Shown here: positions 22,703 to 31,213 of the stretch, piece by piece
Layout: every line of letters starts with the position of its first letter
Position numbering within the stretch: the first letter of the stretch is position 1
Assembly (NCBI GenBank): GCA_937898885.1
Contig: CALDKD010000019.1
Span: forward strand, 1-38,995
Direction of reading: 5' to 3'
Source: an uncultured Bacteroidales bacterium
Lineage (GTDB): Bacteria > Bacteroidota > Bacteroidia > Bacteroidales > Bacteroidaceae
Length of the DNA stretch: 38,995 nt
Program-made: the position numbers and the translations under genes
Notes under the pieces: model-generated
Database searches by the model: none
What the model saw: only the letters and a program-made list of their open reading frames with translations
What the model was told of the DNA's origin: nothing

Positions 22703-24853
22703 TCAGCGTTTCTTCTTTTTGCCTTTACCTCCATCCTGAGATGAGCGAAAGAACTGGCGCCAGTCTCCACCGGTAAAATCATCAAAGTCATCAATCTCTG
22801 GAAGTCTGTTTTTACGATTCTTCGCAGATTCGAGCGGGCCTGTCTCTGGCGCCCTGCTGGCAGTGTGTCTCTTTATCTTATTCTCACTGCTGGCGTTATT
22901 TTTCTCACGACGCTCAGCCTTGGTCTCAATCTGTTCCGGACGATACTCTGCGAAACTCTTTCTTCCAGCAGGACGTTCCTCGCGTTCCTTTCGTTCTACG
23001 TGTTCCTTCTGCTTTCTGACGTCAGCATACGGTTTTCCCTCATCAAAAGGCTTACGTTCATTACGTCCATCACCTGGCTGTGATTTCCTTTGGTCAGAGT
23101 GATTGCTACGATACTCCTTTTCTCTCTGCGAGTCACCTTCCTTGCGTGCGGTCTTCTCCTTGCGAGGACCACGCCTCTCTCGTCCGGTGCCTTTTCCCGC
23201 CTCATCAGACTTCTTCTCCTCGGAGGAGTTTCCAGAGGCAATCTCTACATTCAGCACACGATGCTTATACTCAAAGCCCGCCAATGACGCAATTATCTCG
23301 TCAGCATAATCTGCCGGAACCTCGAAGAACGAGAAACTGTGCATAAGGTCAATACGTCCTATATCAACACGAGGTCCGGAATAGCGGCGGTTGATAAGCT
23401 CCATTATGCTGGTAGGCTTAATGCCGTCCATTTTGCCAATGTTTATGAAGATTCGGGTGAAGCCTTCACGCGCTATGCGTCTCTTCTCCTTCTTCTCCTT
23501 TCTGGCATCGTCAGACTTCTGCGATGTAACCTCCTCTATCTCTGGAGCATTGCTGTAATATTCAGCAAAACGCATAAACTCACGTCCTACCACGCGCTTA
23601 ATGATATCCTCCTTGTCCAGCCAGTCCAGCTTTCGCATAATATCAGGCAGGAACGGGGCAATCTGCTCCTCGTTAACCTGGAACCGCTCAATATCGTCCA
23701 TCACCTTGTAGAGTTGCTTCTCGCATATCCTCTCACCAGATGGCATCTGCTCCTGAATGAACTCCTTGCCAATAGCTTTCTCAATGATGCGGATCTTCCC
23801 CTTTTCCCTCAGGTTTATGATGGATATTGACGTGCCTGTCTTGCCTGCGCGTCCGGTACGGCCACTACGATGGGTGTAGTTCTCAGTATCGTCCGGAAGG
23901 CCGTAGTTTATAACGTGTGTAAGATCATCCACATCCAGGCCACGGGCAGCCACATCAGTCGCGACCAGAAGCTGCAGCTGACGCTTACGGAACTTCTGCA
24001 TAGTCAGATCACGCTGCGCCTGAGATAACTCACCGTGAAGAGAGTCCGCATTGTATCCATCCTGTATGAGTTTGTCGGCAACCTCCTGCGTCTCCATTCT
24101 AGTGCGACAGAAGATGATGGCATATATGTTTGGATAGTAATCCACCACTCGTTTCAGTGCCAGATACTTGTCCTTGGCGTGCACCATATAATAAATGTGG
24201 TTCACGTTCTCGGCACCCTCATTGCGAGTGCCTATCACGATTTCCTTCGCATCGTGCAGATACTTCGCCGCGATAGCCGATATCTCCTTGCTCATTGTAG
24301 CGGAGAACATCATAGTCTGCCTTCCCTCCGGTACCGCCGAGACAATAGCCTCAAGATCCTCGGCAAAACCCATGTTCAGCATCTCATCGGCCTCATCAAG
24401 GATGAACTTGCGGATGGTGTCAAGCTTGACCACACTACGGTTCATCAAGTCAAGCAAACGGCCTGGAGTAGCGACAATAATGTGTGCGCCACGCTTGAAA
24501 TTACGTATCTGATTCTCTATTGAGGTGCCGCCATACATCGGAATGATATGAAGCCCCTCTATGTATTTTGAGAAATCGGCAAGATCACCGGCAATCTGTA
24601 TGCAAAGCTCACGTGTAGGACTCAGAATGAGTGCCTGAGCATCCGGACTGGCAACATCAGTCTGCTGAATAAGAGGTATGCCGTATGCGGCGGTCTTTCC
24701 GGTACCCGTCTGCGCCAATGCGACCAGATCTCCATCATTCTCCAAAAGGCAAGGTATTGCAGCCTCCTGAACCGGCATCGGCTGTTCAAATCCCAATTCC
24801 TCTATGGCCCGGACAATATCCTCGCGGACACCGAGCTCAACGAAACTCTTCAT
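22703..24853 (-). CDS. DEAD-box ATP-dependent RNA helicase with DbpA-type RNA-binding domain
   Basis: A 716-residue RNA helicase of the DeaD/CsdA/DbpA group, expected to act in ribosome assembly or mRNA remodelling. Core motifs: Q-motif FEQPMPVQEAAIPCL, Walker A AQTGTGKT, PTREL, DEAD (LDEADEML), SAT (MFSATMS) and HRSGRTGRAG. A DbpA/CsdA RNA-binding (RRM-like) domain follows at about residues 480-560 (TRIFINIGKMDGIKP, MHSFSFFEVP). The last ~150 residues are a highly charged, low-complexity Lys/Arg/Glu-rich tail typical of Bacteroidota homologues. It lies 11 bases after the coiled-coil gene, in the same direction. Confidence 0.93.
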   Translation of the reverse strand: MKSFVELGVREDIVRAIEELGFEQPMPVQEAAIPCLLENDGDLVALAQTGTGKTAAYGIPLIQQTDVASPDAQALILSPTRELCIQIAGDLADFSKYIEGLHIIPMYGGTSIENQIRNFKRGAHIIVATPGRLLDLMNRSVVKLDTIRKFILDEADEMLNMGFAEDLEAIVSAVPEGRQTMMFSATMSKEISAIAAKYLHDAKEIVIGTRNEGAENVNHIYYMVHAKDKYLALKRVVDYYPNIYAIIFCRTRMETQEVADKLIQDGYNADSLHGELSQAQRDLTMQKFRKRQLQLLVATDVAARGLDVDDLTHVINYGLPDDTENYTHRSGRTGRAGKTGTSISIINLREKGKIRIIEKAIGKEFIQEQMPSGERICEKQLYKVMDDIERFQVNEEQIAPFLPDIMRKLDWLDKEDIIKRVVGREFMRFAEYYSNAPEIEEVTSQKSDDARKEKKEKRRIAREGFTRIFINIGKMDGIKPTSIMELINRRYSGPRVDIGRIDLMHSFSFFEVPADYADEIIASLAGFEYKHRVLNVEIASGNSSEEKKSDEAGKGTGRERRGPRKEKTARKEGDSQREKEYRSNHSDQRKSQPGDGRNERKPFDEGKPYADVRKQKEHVERKEREERPAGRKSFAEYRPEQIETKAERREKNNASSENKIKRHTASRAPETGPLESAKNRKNRLPEIDDFDDFTGGDWRQFFRSSQDGGKGKKKKR

Positions 24854-24864
24854 CTGAAAAAATA

Positions 24865-25734
24865 TTACTTCAAGTCAAAACTGCCCTCGCCTATCATAAC
24901 GCCATCAACGAAGATGAACACCTGATAAGTTCCGGCAAAAATGAATTCCTCTACAGGCCAGTACATCATTACTTCCTGCTGCTCACCATTGTACTCTATG
25001 AACTTACGCATTGAGTAGTTCAAAGTAGTATTCTCATATTCAAAAGAACCGTGATCCTCCTTGAGCATCACATCGCCATCAGGTTTTACAAGTTGAACAT
25101 AGACAGCCTTCTCTCCAGTCTGTGTCGTGATGTTCTTGGCTATAGTGAAACTTACCTCAATGCTGGTGACGTTCTTCACCTTGTGCTCCTCCTTGTCTCG
25201 CTTGTTGCGCGGAATGGCAGTAACGCCTACGGCATCAAGCTGTGATGCAAGCTGCACCTTCTCCTCAGCCTTTTGCTTGGCCTCGGTCAACACATCAATG
25301 GTCTTTGTGGCCTCCTTGTACTGCTGACGGACTATGGTGTTCTCCTGTGCCAGTTTCTTGTTAATCTGATCAAGTGAATCAATCTGAGCCACATACGTGC
25401 GCATTACCGAGCGCACGGTTGCAAGCTCCTTCCTCAAGCGGGTAATCTCAGCCGCATTTGTGGCCTTTGTCTGACGGAGTTCCTCCAGCAACTGCTGGGT
25501 ACGGAGTTTCTCCTTCTCCAACTGATGCGCGAGTGAGTCATTCGATATCTGCACCTGCAGCTCATCATACTGAACGGCAAAGCTTGAATACTCATTCTCC
25601 ATCTCCTCCTTCTCAATCTCAAAGAGCTGCACCATCTCATCATTCTCAACCGTCTTCTGATGCAGGAACCAGGCCAGTACGGCAATCGCCGCAGCCAGGA
25701 TTATCAGCAATGGAATAACAAAACCTTTTCTCAT
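24865..25734 (-). CDS. Membrane-anchored coiled-coil protein of unknown function
   Basis: A 289-residue protein with an N-terminal membrane anchor (FVIPLLIILAAAIAVLAWFL), a long heptad-rich coiled coil (about residues 25-165), then a ~120-residue compact domain with beta-strand-like segments (VKNVTSIEVSFTIAKN, KAVYVQLVKPDGDVM, YQVFIFVDGVMIGEG). Topology suggests a periplasmic stalk carrying a beta-sandwich head. The ATG at 25734 (MRKGF) is preferred: a -7 box lies 25 bases upstream, and the longer frame would need a GTG at 25752. No enzyme motif is seen. It lies between valS and the helicase on the same strand. Confidence 0.7.
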   Translation of the reverse strand: MRKGFVIPLLIILAAAIAVLAWFLHQKTVENDEMVQLFEIEKEEMENEYSSFAVQYDELQVQISNDSLAHQLEKEKLRTQQLLEELRQTKATNAAEITRLRKELATVRSVMRTYVAQIDSLDQINKKLAQENTIVRQQYKEATKTIDVLTEAKQKAEEKVQLASQLDAVGVTAIPRNKRDKEEHKVKNVTSIEVSFTIAKNITTQTGEKAVYVQLVKPDGDVMLKEDHGSFEYENTTLNYSMRKFIEYNGEQQEVMMYWPVEEFIFAGTYQVFIFVDGVMIGEGSFDLK

Positions 25735-25758
25735 ATCAGTCTGATTTGTCACAGGTTA

Positions 25759-25766
25759 CAAATATA
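25759..25766 (-). promoter_or_regulatory. -7 promoter box for the coiled-coil gene (TATATTTG)
   Basis: Minus-strand TATATTTG, a full TAnnTTTG match directly after the valS stop codon and 24 bases before the chosen ATG. A -33 element would fall inside valS. Confidence 0.45.
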
Positions 25767-28457
25767 TCAGCAATCACGGCCCAGACGACGCATATTCTCC
25801 TTAACGGCGGCTATCTTCTGCTCGGCGTCGGACTGTTTCTTGCGCTCCAGCTCAACGACAGCCGCTGGCGCGTGAGATACAAAATTCTGATTGCTAAGCT
25901 TACCCATCACACCTTTCAGGAATCCCTCAAGGTGAGCAAGCTCAGCATCAAGCTTTGCCAACTCGGCATCTACATCAATCATTCCGCCAAGACGTACGGC
26001 AAACTCCGCGGTACCTACCATAAACGGAGCGGTGCCGTCGCTCTTTGCGTCAACAACCTCAATCTTATCAAGTCCGGCCATCTTCTGCATCACTGAATCA
26101 AGGTGCTGAAGCGGATTCGCGCCTACAGTCTCAACAGTGAGGGCGTCACGCATTGCTATGTTCTTCTGCTTGCGGATTGAGCGGACCTCTGTAACAAGAG
26201 ACTTGCAAGACTCAAAATCGGATATGACCTTCTCATCGTACTCGTGAGCGATGTTCAGTATGCTCTGATTCATAATGCTCTCACCGGCCTTGCGCTCGCG
26301 CACATTCTGCCAAAGCTCCTCTGTAATGAACGGCATAAACGGATGCAGCAACAGGAGCAGTCTCTCAAACAGGTCAAGAGTAGAATTGTAAGTCTTACCA
26401 TCAACAGGCTGGCCGTATGCAGGCTTGATAATCTCAAGATACCAGCTGGCGAACTCATCCCAGAACAGCTTATATACTGTCATCAAAGCCTCGCTGATGC
26501 GATACTTGGACATAAGGTCGTCTATCTCTGCGGCAGACTTTGCAAGAAGCGCGTCAAACCATTCTATCGCAAGGCGTGAGCTTTCAGGCTGCTCCGCACT
26601 GTCAGATACTGTCCAGCTCCGGGTAAGGCGGAAAGCGTTCCAGATTTTATTATTGAAGTTACGTCCCTGCTCGCAGATCGCCTCATCAAAAGGTATGTCA
26701 TTGCCCGCAGGAGCAGAGAGCATAAGACCCATACGTACGCCATCCGCGCCATACTTCTCAATCAGGCCTATCGGATCAGGACTGTTACCGAGAGACTTGC
26801 TCATTTTGCGGCCCAGTTTGTCACGCACGATACCTGTGAAATAGACATTGCGGAAAGGCATATCGCCACGATACTCATAACCGGCCATAATCATTCTGGC
26901 AACCCAGAAGAAGATGATGTCAGGACCCGTCACAAGGTCGTTAGTTGAATAATAATACTTAATCTCCTCGTTGTCCGGATTGTTGATACCGTCAAACAGA
27001 CTTATCGGCCAGAGCCAGCTGCTGAACCAGGTATCCAGGACATCCTCATCCTGGCGCAGGTCGGCTGCCGAGAGTGATGTGTCGCCACTCTTCTCACGGG
27101 CCAGCTCCACAGCCTTCTCAATAGTCTCAGCTACCACATACCCGCCCTTTGGCAGATAATACGCCGGGATGCGGTGACCCCACCACAGCTGACGGCTCAC
27201 GCACCAGTCCTTGATGTTCTCAAGCCAGTTGCGATAAGTATTCTTGTATTTGGGCGGATAGAATCTCAGCTCATCATTCATTACAGGCGGCAGTGCCATA
27301 TCGGCAAAGTGCCGCATTTTGAGGAACCACTGCATTGAGAGCTTAGGCTCGATGACAGTATCTGCATTACGCTCGCTGTACCCCACCTTATTGGTGTAGT
27401 CCTCAATCTTCTCCAGCAGGCCGGCATTATCCAGGTCAATCGCAATCTGCTTCTTGACGGCAAAACGGTCCATACCGACATACAGGCCGGCAGCCTCACT
27501 CAGTGAGCCGTCGTCGTTGAATATGTCAATTGTAGGAAGGTTGAATTTCTCGCCCAGCATATAGTCGTTGACATCGTGCGCAGGAGTAACCTTCAGACAT
27601 CCCGTACCGAACTCAATATCAACATACTCATCCTCAATAACAGGTATCTCACGGCCTACCAGCGGCACAATAACCTTATGCCCGCTCAGCCAGCGGTTCT
27701 TCGGGTCCCTGGGGTTGATGCACATTGCCGTATCACCCATAATTGTCTCAGGACGAGTGGTGGCGACAACGGCGTACCATCCCCTCGCATCCTTATGAAG
27801 CACCTCACCCTCTATGCCGGTGGGAACGACCTTGTCCTGCTCAACAACATAGTACTTCAGATAATAAAGCTTGCTGTGCTCCTCCTTATATACAACCTCC
27901 TCGTCGCTCAATGCGGTCTTGGCCTTCGGATCCCAGTTAACCATACGCACGCCACGGTAAATCAGCCCCTTGTTGTAAAGGTCGCAGAACACCTTGATAA
28001 CACTCTCCGAGCGCACATCGTCCATTGTGAAAGCCGTGCGGTCCCAGTCGCAGCTGCAACCCAGACGGCGAAGCTGTCTCAAAATGATGCCTCCGTGCTC
28101 CTCTTTCCACTCCCAGGCGTGTTTCAGAAACTCCTCGCGTGTCAAATCAGTCTTCTTTATACCCTGAGCGGCAAGCTTGGCGACAACCTTGGCCTCTGTG
28201 GCGATGGAAGCGTGGTCCGTACCCGGAACCCAAAGCGCGTTCTTGCCAAGCATTCTGGCACGACGCACCAGAATATCCTGAATGGTATTGTTCAGCATAT
28301 GTCCCATATGGAGCACGCCTGTCACATTTGGTGGCGGAATCACGATTGTGAACGGCTCACGTCCATCTGGTTCTGAATGAAACAACTTATTATCCTCCCA
28401 ATACTGATACCACTTTCCCTCAACCTCGGCGGGATTGTATTTACTTGCTAATTCCAT
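25767..28457 (-). CDS. valS: Valyl-tRNA synthetase
   Basis: Class I aminoacyl-tRNA synthetase charging tRNA-Val, with an editing domain against threonine. The 896-residue protein has the HIGH-type motif PPPNVTGVLHMGHML (residues ~40-54), an editing (CP1) domain with TTRPETIMGDTA and GTGCLKVTPAHD, the KMSKS motif in KLGRKMSKSLGNSPDP, and a C-terminal coiled-coil arm ending LAHLEGFLKGVMGKLSNQNF. Length is normal. The ATG at 28457 follows a TAATTTTG box. It faces mazG across a 91-bp divergent promoter region. Confidence 0.97.
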   Translation of the reverse strand: MELASKYNPAEVEGKWYQYWEDNKLFHSEPDGREPFTIVIPPPNVTGVLHMGHMLNNTIQDILVRRARMLGKNALWVPGTDHASIATEAKVVAKLAAQGIKKTDLTREEFLKHAWEWKEEHGGIILRQLRRLGCSCDWDRTAFTMDDVRSESVIKVFCDLYNKGLIYRGVRMVNWDPKAKTALSDEEVVYKEEHSKLYYLKYYVVEQDKVVPTGIEGEVLHKDARGWYAVVATTRPETIMGDTAMCINPRDPKNRWLSGHKVIVPLVGREIPVIEDEYVDIEFGTGCLKVTPAHDVNDYMLGEKFNLPTIDIFNDDGSLSEAAGLYVGMDRFAVKKQIAIDLDNAGLLEKIEDYTNKVGYSERNADTVIEPKLSMQWFLKMRHFADMALPPVMNDELRFYPPKYKNTYRNWLENIKDWCVSRQLWWGHRIPAYYLPKGGYVVAETIEKAVELAREKSGDTSLSAADLRQDEDVLDTWFSSWLWPISLFDGINNPDNEEIKYYYSTNDLVTGPDIIFFWVARMIMAGYEYRGDMPFRNVYFTGIVRDKLGRKMSKSLGNSPDPIGLIEKYGADGVRMGLMLSAPAGNDIPFDEAICEQGRNFNNKIWNAFRLTRSWTVSDSAEQPESSRLAIEWFDALLAKSAAEIDDLMSKYRISEALMTVYKLFWDEFASWYLEIIKPAYGQPVDGKTYNSTLDLFERLLLLLHPFMPFITEELWQNVRERKAGESIMNQSILNIAHEYDEKVISDFESCKSLVTEVRSIRKQKNIAMRDALTVETVGANPLQHLDSVMQKMAGLDKIEVVDAKSDGTAPFMVGTAEFAVRLGGMIDVDAELAKLDAELAHLEGFLKGVMGKLSNQNFVSHAPAAVVELERKKQSDAEQKIAAVKENMRRLGRDC

Positions 28458-28485
28458 AAAATGAGATACAATTTCAAATTGAGTG

Positions 28486-28493
28486 CAAAATTA
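28486..28493 (-). promoter_or_regulatory. -7 promoter box for valS (TAATTTTG)
   Basis: Minus-strand TAATTTTG, 28 bases before the valS ATG and only 13 bases from the plus-strand mazG box, so the two promoters are back to back. Confidence 0.5.
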
Positions 28494-28506
28494 CTTATTT
28501 TATGAC

Positions 28507-28514
28507 TATTTTTG
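28507..28514 (+). promoter_or_regulatory. -7 promoter box for mazG (TATTTTTG)
   Basis: Plus-strand TATTTTTG, 34 bases before the mazG ATG. The leader contains CCAACAG (28537-28543) just before the start codon, also found as three tandem units before mrp. Confidence 0.55.
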
Positions 28515-28548
28515 CAGAAAATAAAATAATAAATAGCCAACAGCCGCT

Positions 28549-29358
28549 ATGCATACAAGAGAAGAGCAGATGAAGGCCTTCGGTCGCCTTCTTGACATAA
28601 TGGACGAGCTCCGCGTGAAATGTCCGTGGGATCGTGTGCAGACCAACGAGAGCCTGCGTCAGAACACCATTGAGGAGACATTTGAGTTGTGCGATGCACT
28701 GATGAAGAATGATACGCCCAACGTCTGTAAGGAGTTAGGTGACCTTTTGCTTCACATAGTATTCTACGCCAAGATTGGCAGTGAGACCAATGATTTTGAC
28801 ATAAAGGATGTGTGCGACAAGCTTTGCGAGAAACTAATCTTCCGCCACCCGCACGTATTCGGCACCACACAGGTTGACGGCCAGAATCAGGTACTGCAGA
28901 ACTGGGAGCAACTCAAGCTGAAGGAGAAAGACGGCAATAAGCGCGTGCTTGCCGGTGTTCCCAATGCCCTACCCTCGGTAATCAAGGCATTCCGCATGCA
29001 GGAGAAAGCCGCACACGTAGGCTTTGACTGGGGCACTCCCGAGGAGGCTCTGCCCAAAGTCAAGGAGGAGCTTGACGAGCTGAAGGCCGAGCTGGAAGCC
29101 GGCAACATGGACAAGGCAGAGAGCGAGCTTGGCGATCTGATGTTCTCCGTAATCAATGTGGCCCGCAAATACGACATTCATCCCGACAATGCCCTTGAGC
29201 GCACCAACAGCAAATTCCGCAGCCGCTTCAACTATGTGGAGGAATCGGCCATCGCCCAAGGCCGCAATCTGAAAGATATGTCACTTGAAGAGATGGATGC
29301 GTTATGGAATGAGGCAAAATCAAAAGAATATATAGACAACGACTGCATTATTTCATAA
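28549..29358 (+). CDS. mazG: Nucleoside triphosphate pyrophosphohydrolase MazG
   Basis: House-cleaning enzyme that hydrolyses NTPs/dNTPs to NMPs plus pyrophosphate. The 269-residue protein has two MazG folds: residues ~8-120 with CPWDRVQTNESL and the acidic IEETFELCDAL plus ELGDLLLHIVF, and ~150-265 with KEELDELKAELE and SELGDLMFSVINVARKY, each supplying EExxE/ExxD metal ligands. Length matches full-length (tandem) MazG. First gene of a rightward run with ilvE, trmB, mrp and a DUF5715 gene. Confidence 0.94.
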   Translation: MHTREEQMKAFGRLLDIMDELRVKCPWDRVQTNESLRQNTIEETFELCDALMKNDTPNVCKELGDLLLHIVFYAKIGSETNDFDIKDVCDKLCEKLIFRHPHVFGTTQVDGQNQVLQNWEQLKLKEKDGNKRVLAGVPNALPSVIKAFRMQEKAAHVGFDWGTPEEALPKVKEELDELKAELEAGNMDKAESELGDLMFSVINVARKYDIHPDNALERTNSKFRSRFNYVEESAIAQGRNLKDMSLEEMDALWNEAKSKEYIDNDCIIS

Positions 29359-29363
29359 CTTTG
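29356..29363 (+). promoter_or_regulatory. -7 promoter box for ilvE (TAACTTTG)
   Basis: TAACTTTG overlaps the mazG stop codon and lies 39 bases before the ilvE ATG. No clear -33 element; it may add transcription to read-through from mazG. Confidence 0.45.
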
Positions 29364-29402
29364 CATTCTGAATTGAATATTGACGATAAAATCAGCATAA
29401 AA

Positions 29403-30425
29403 ATGAAAGATCTTGATTGGTCAAATCTCTCTTTCGGTTATATGAAGACCGATTGGAATGTACGCATCTGGTACAAGAACGGTGCGTGGGGTGAGATAGA
29501 GGAGTCTGACTCCGAGTATATGCCTATGCATATTGCCGCAACCTGTCTGCATTACGGACAGGAGGCTTTCGAGGGACTGAAGGCATTCAGAGGCCAGGAC
29601 GGAAAGGTTCGCGTTTTCCGTATGCAGGCCAACGCCGAGCGTCTGCAGAGCACTTGCCGTGCCACGCTTATGCCGGAGCTTCCCACCGAGACATTCTGCA
29701 AGATGGTAGAGAAGGTAGTAACCCTCAACAAAGAATACATCCCGCCATTTGAGAGCGGAGCATCACTCTACATCAGGCCTTTGCTTATCGGTACAGGCGC
29801 TCAGGTAGGCGTCAAGCCGGCAAACGAGTATTGCTGTCTGATGTTTGTCACTCCGGTAGGACCATATTTCAAAGGTGGTTTCCAGACCACTCCATACGCG
29901 CTTGTCCGCTCATATGACCGTTCAGCGCCACTCGGCATGGGTAAATATAAGGTAGGTGGCAACTATGCCGCCAGCCTCTACGCCAACAAGCTGGCACACG
30001 AGAAAGGCTATTCAAGCGAGTTCTATCTTGACGCAAAAGAGAAGAAATATATTGATGAGTGCGGAGCCGCCAACTTCATCGGTATCAAGGGTAACACATA
30101 CGTCACTCCTAAGTCAGAGTCTATCCTTCCGTCAATCACCAACCGCAGCCTTATGCAGATTGCGGCCGACAACGGTATGAAGGTTGAGGTGCGCCCTATT
30201 CCTCTGGAGGAGCTTAACGAGATGGACGAGGCCGGAGCCTGCGGCACCGCGGCTGTCATCTCACCGATTGAGCGCATTGACGATATTGAGCTTGGCAAGA
30301 GCTATGTGATAGCAAAGGACGGCAAGCCAGGCCCCGTGCTGGCCAAGCTGTACCACCAGCTTCGCGACATTCAGTATGGAGTAACCCCTGACCCATACGG
30401 CTGGGTAACGATACTCAACCTCTGA
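29403..30425 (+). CDS. ilvE: Branched-chain amino acid aminotransferase
   Basis: PLP enzyme that interconverts branched-chain 2-oxo acids and Leu/Ile/Val with glutamate as amino donor. The 340-residue protein matches the larger (type II) form: HYGQEAFEGLKAFRGQDGKV, RPLLIGTGAQVGV, the PLP-lysine region YKVGGNYAASLYANKL, and DECGAANFIGIKGNTY. The ATG at 29403 (MKDLDWSNLSFGY) gives the usual family start. The longer frame from 29361 begins inside the TAACTTTG promoter box and is rejected. The stop overlaps the trmB ATG by one base. Confidence 0.94.
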   Translation: MKDLDWSNLSFGYMKTDWNVRIWYKNGAWGEIEESDSEYMPMHIAATCLHYGQEAFEGLKAFRGQDGKVRVFRMQANAERLQSTCRATLMPELPTETFCKMVEKVVTLNKEYIPPFESGASLYIRPLLIGTGAQVGVKPANEYCCLMFVTPVGPYFKGGFQTTPYALVRSYDRSAPLGMGKYKVGGNYAASLYANKLAHEKGYSSEFYLDAKEKKYIDECGAANFIGIKGNTYVTPKSESILPSITNRSLMQIAADNGMKVEVRPIPLEELNEMDEAGACGTAAVISPIERIDDIELGKSYVIAKDGKPGPVLAKLYHQLRDIQYGVTPDPYGWVTILNL

Positions 30426-31183
30426 TGGGCAAAGGCAAGCTGGCCAAGTTCGCTGACATGCGGACTTTCACCAATGTCTTTGAGCCGCAAATCTCGTTCA
30501 AGGACGATGTGTCATTTGAGAAAAAGGGCTGTTGGAACAGCTCTTTTTTCCACAATGACAACCCTATTGTCCTGGAGTTGGGATGTGGCCGTGGCGAATA
30601 CACCGTGGGACTGGCACGTCTGTGCCCGGATAAGAACCTCATTGGCATAGATATAAAAGGAGCCCGTATGTGGACCGGAGCCAAGGAGGCATTCACATCG
30701 GGTATGACCAATGTGGCGTTCCTGCGCACTGAGATTGAGCTTATTGACCGTTGCTTCGCCCCTGGCGAGGTCAGCGAGATATGGCTCACATTCCCAGACC
30801 CGCAGATGAAGAAGGCCACCAAGAGACTCACATCGTCGTGGTTCCTTGAGCGTTACCGCCGGATACTAAAATCCGGTGGCGTCATCAACCTGAAGACCGA
30901 CAGCAACTTTCTTTACACCTACACCACTCTGATAGTAGATAAGAACGGACTGCAGAGCGATACGCGCGTCAGCGACCTCTATGCAGAGGAAAGCATTGAC
31001 CCTGTGCTTTCCATCCAGACCTACTACGAGCAGCAGTGGCGTGAGCGTGGCAAGACCATAAAATACATCCGTTTCAACCTACCTGCCGAAGGCGCGCTGA
31101 CAGAGCCGGACGTTGAGATTGAGATGGACGACTACCGCAGTTACGGCCGCTACAAACGAAGCGGCTCCCAAACCTCAAAATAA
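30425..31183 (+). CDS. trmB: tRNA (guanine-N7-)-methyltransferase TrmB
   Basis: SAM-dependent methylation of G46 in tRNA variable loops. The 252-residue protein has the SAM loop VLELGCGRGEYTVGLA (~48-63), the GIDIKGARMW acidic strand, and the TrmB signature region EIWLTFPDPQMKKATKRLTS. The usual PDPWPKKRH is here PDPQMKKATKR, a variant common in Bacteroidota. An extended acidic C-terminus (EPDVEIEMDDYRS) follows. TGATG overlap with ilvE implies coupled translation. Confidence 0.92.
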   Translation: MGKGKLAKFADMRTFTNVFEPQISFKDDVSFEKKGCWNSSFFHNDNPIVLELGCGRGEYTVGLARLCPDKNLIGIDIKGARMWTGAKEAFTSGMTNVAFLRTEIELIDRCFAPGEVSEIWLTFPDPQMKKATKRLTSSWFLERYRRILKSGGVINLKTDSNFLYTYTTLIVDKNGLQSDTRVSDLYAEESIDPVLSIQTYYEQQWRERGKTIKYIRFNLPAEGALTEPDVEIEMDDYRSYGRYKRSGSQTSK

Positions 31184-31189
31184 CCCCGG

Positions 31190-31210
31190 CCAACAGCCAA
31201 CAGCCAACAG
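31190..31210 (+). repeat. Tandem CCAACAG repeat in the mrp leader
   Basis: Three perfect 7-base CCAACAG units end three bases before the mrp start codon. A single CCAACAG followed by CCGCT precedes the mazG start (28537-28548). Related TTGGCTGT copies (reverse complement) follow rpsA. They fill the short intergenic gaps where a ribosome-binding site would be expected. Confidence 0.7.
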
Positions 31211-31213
31211 CCT

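Noticed and set aside
27576..28376. 266-codon open frame on the plus strand
   Set aside because: Fully antisense to the valS catalytic and editing domains; an artefact of strong codon bias.
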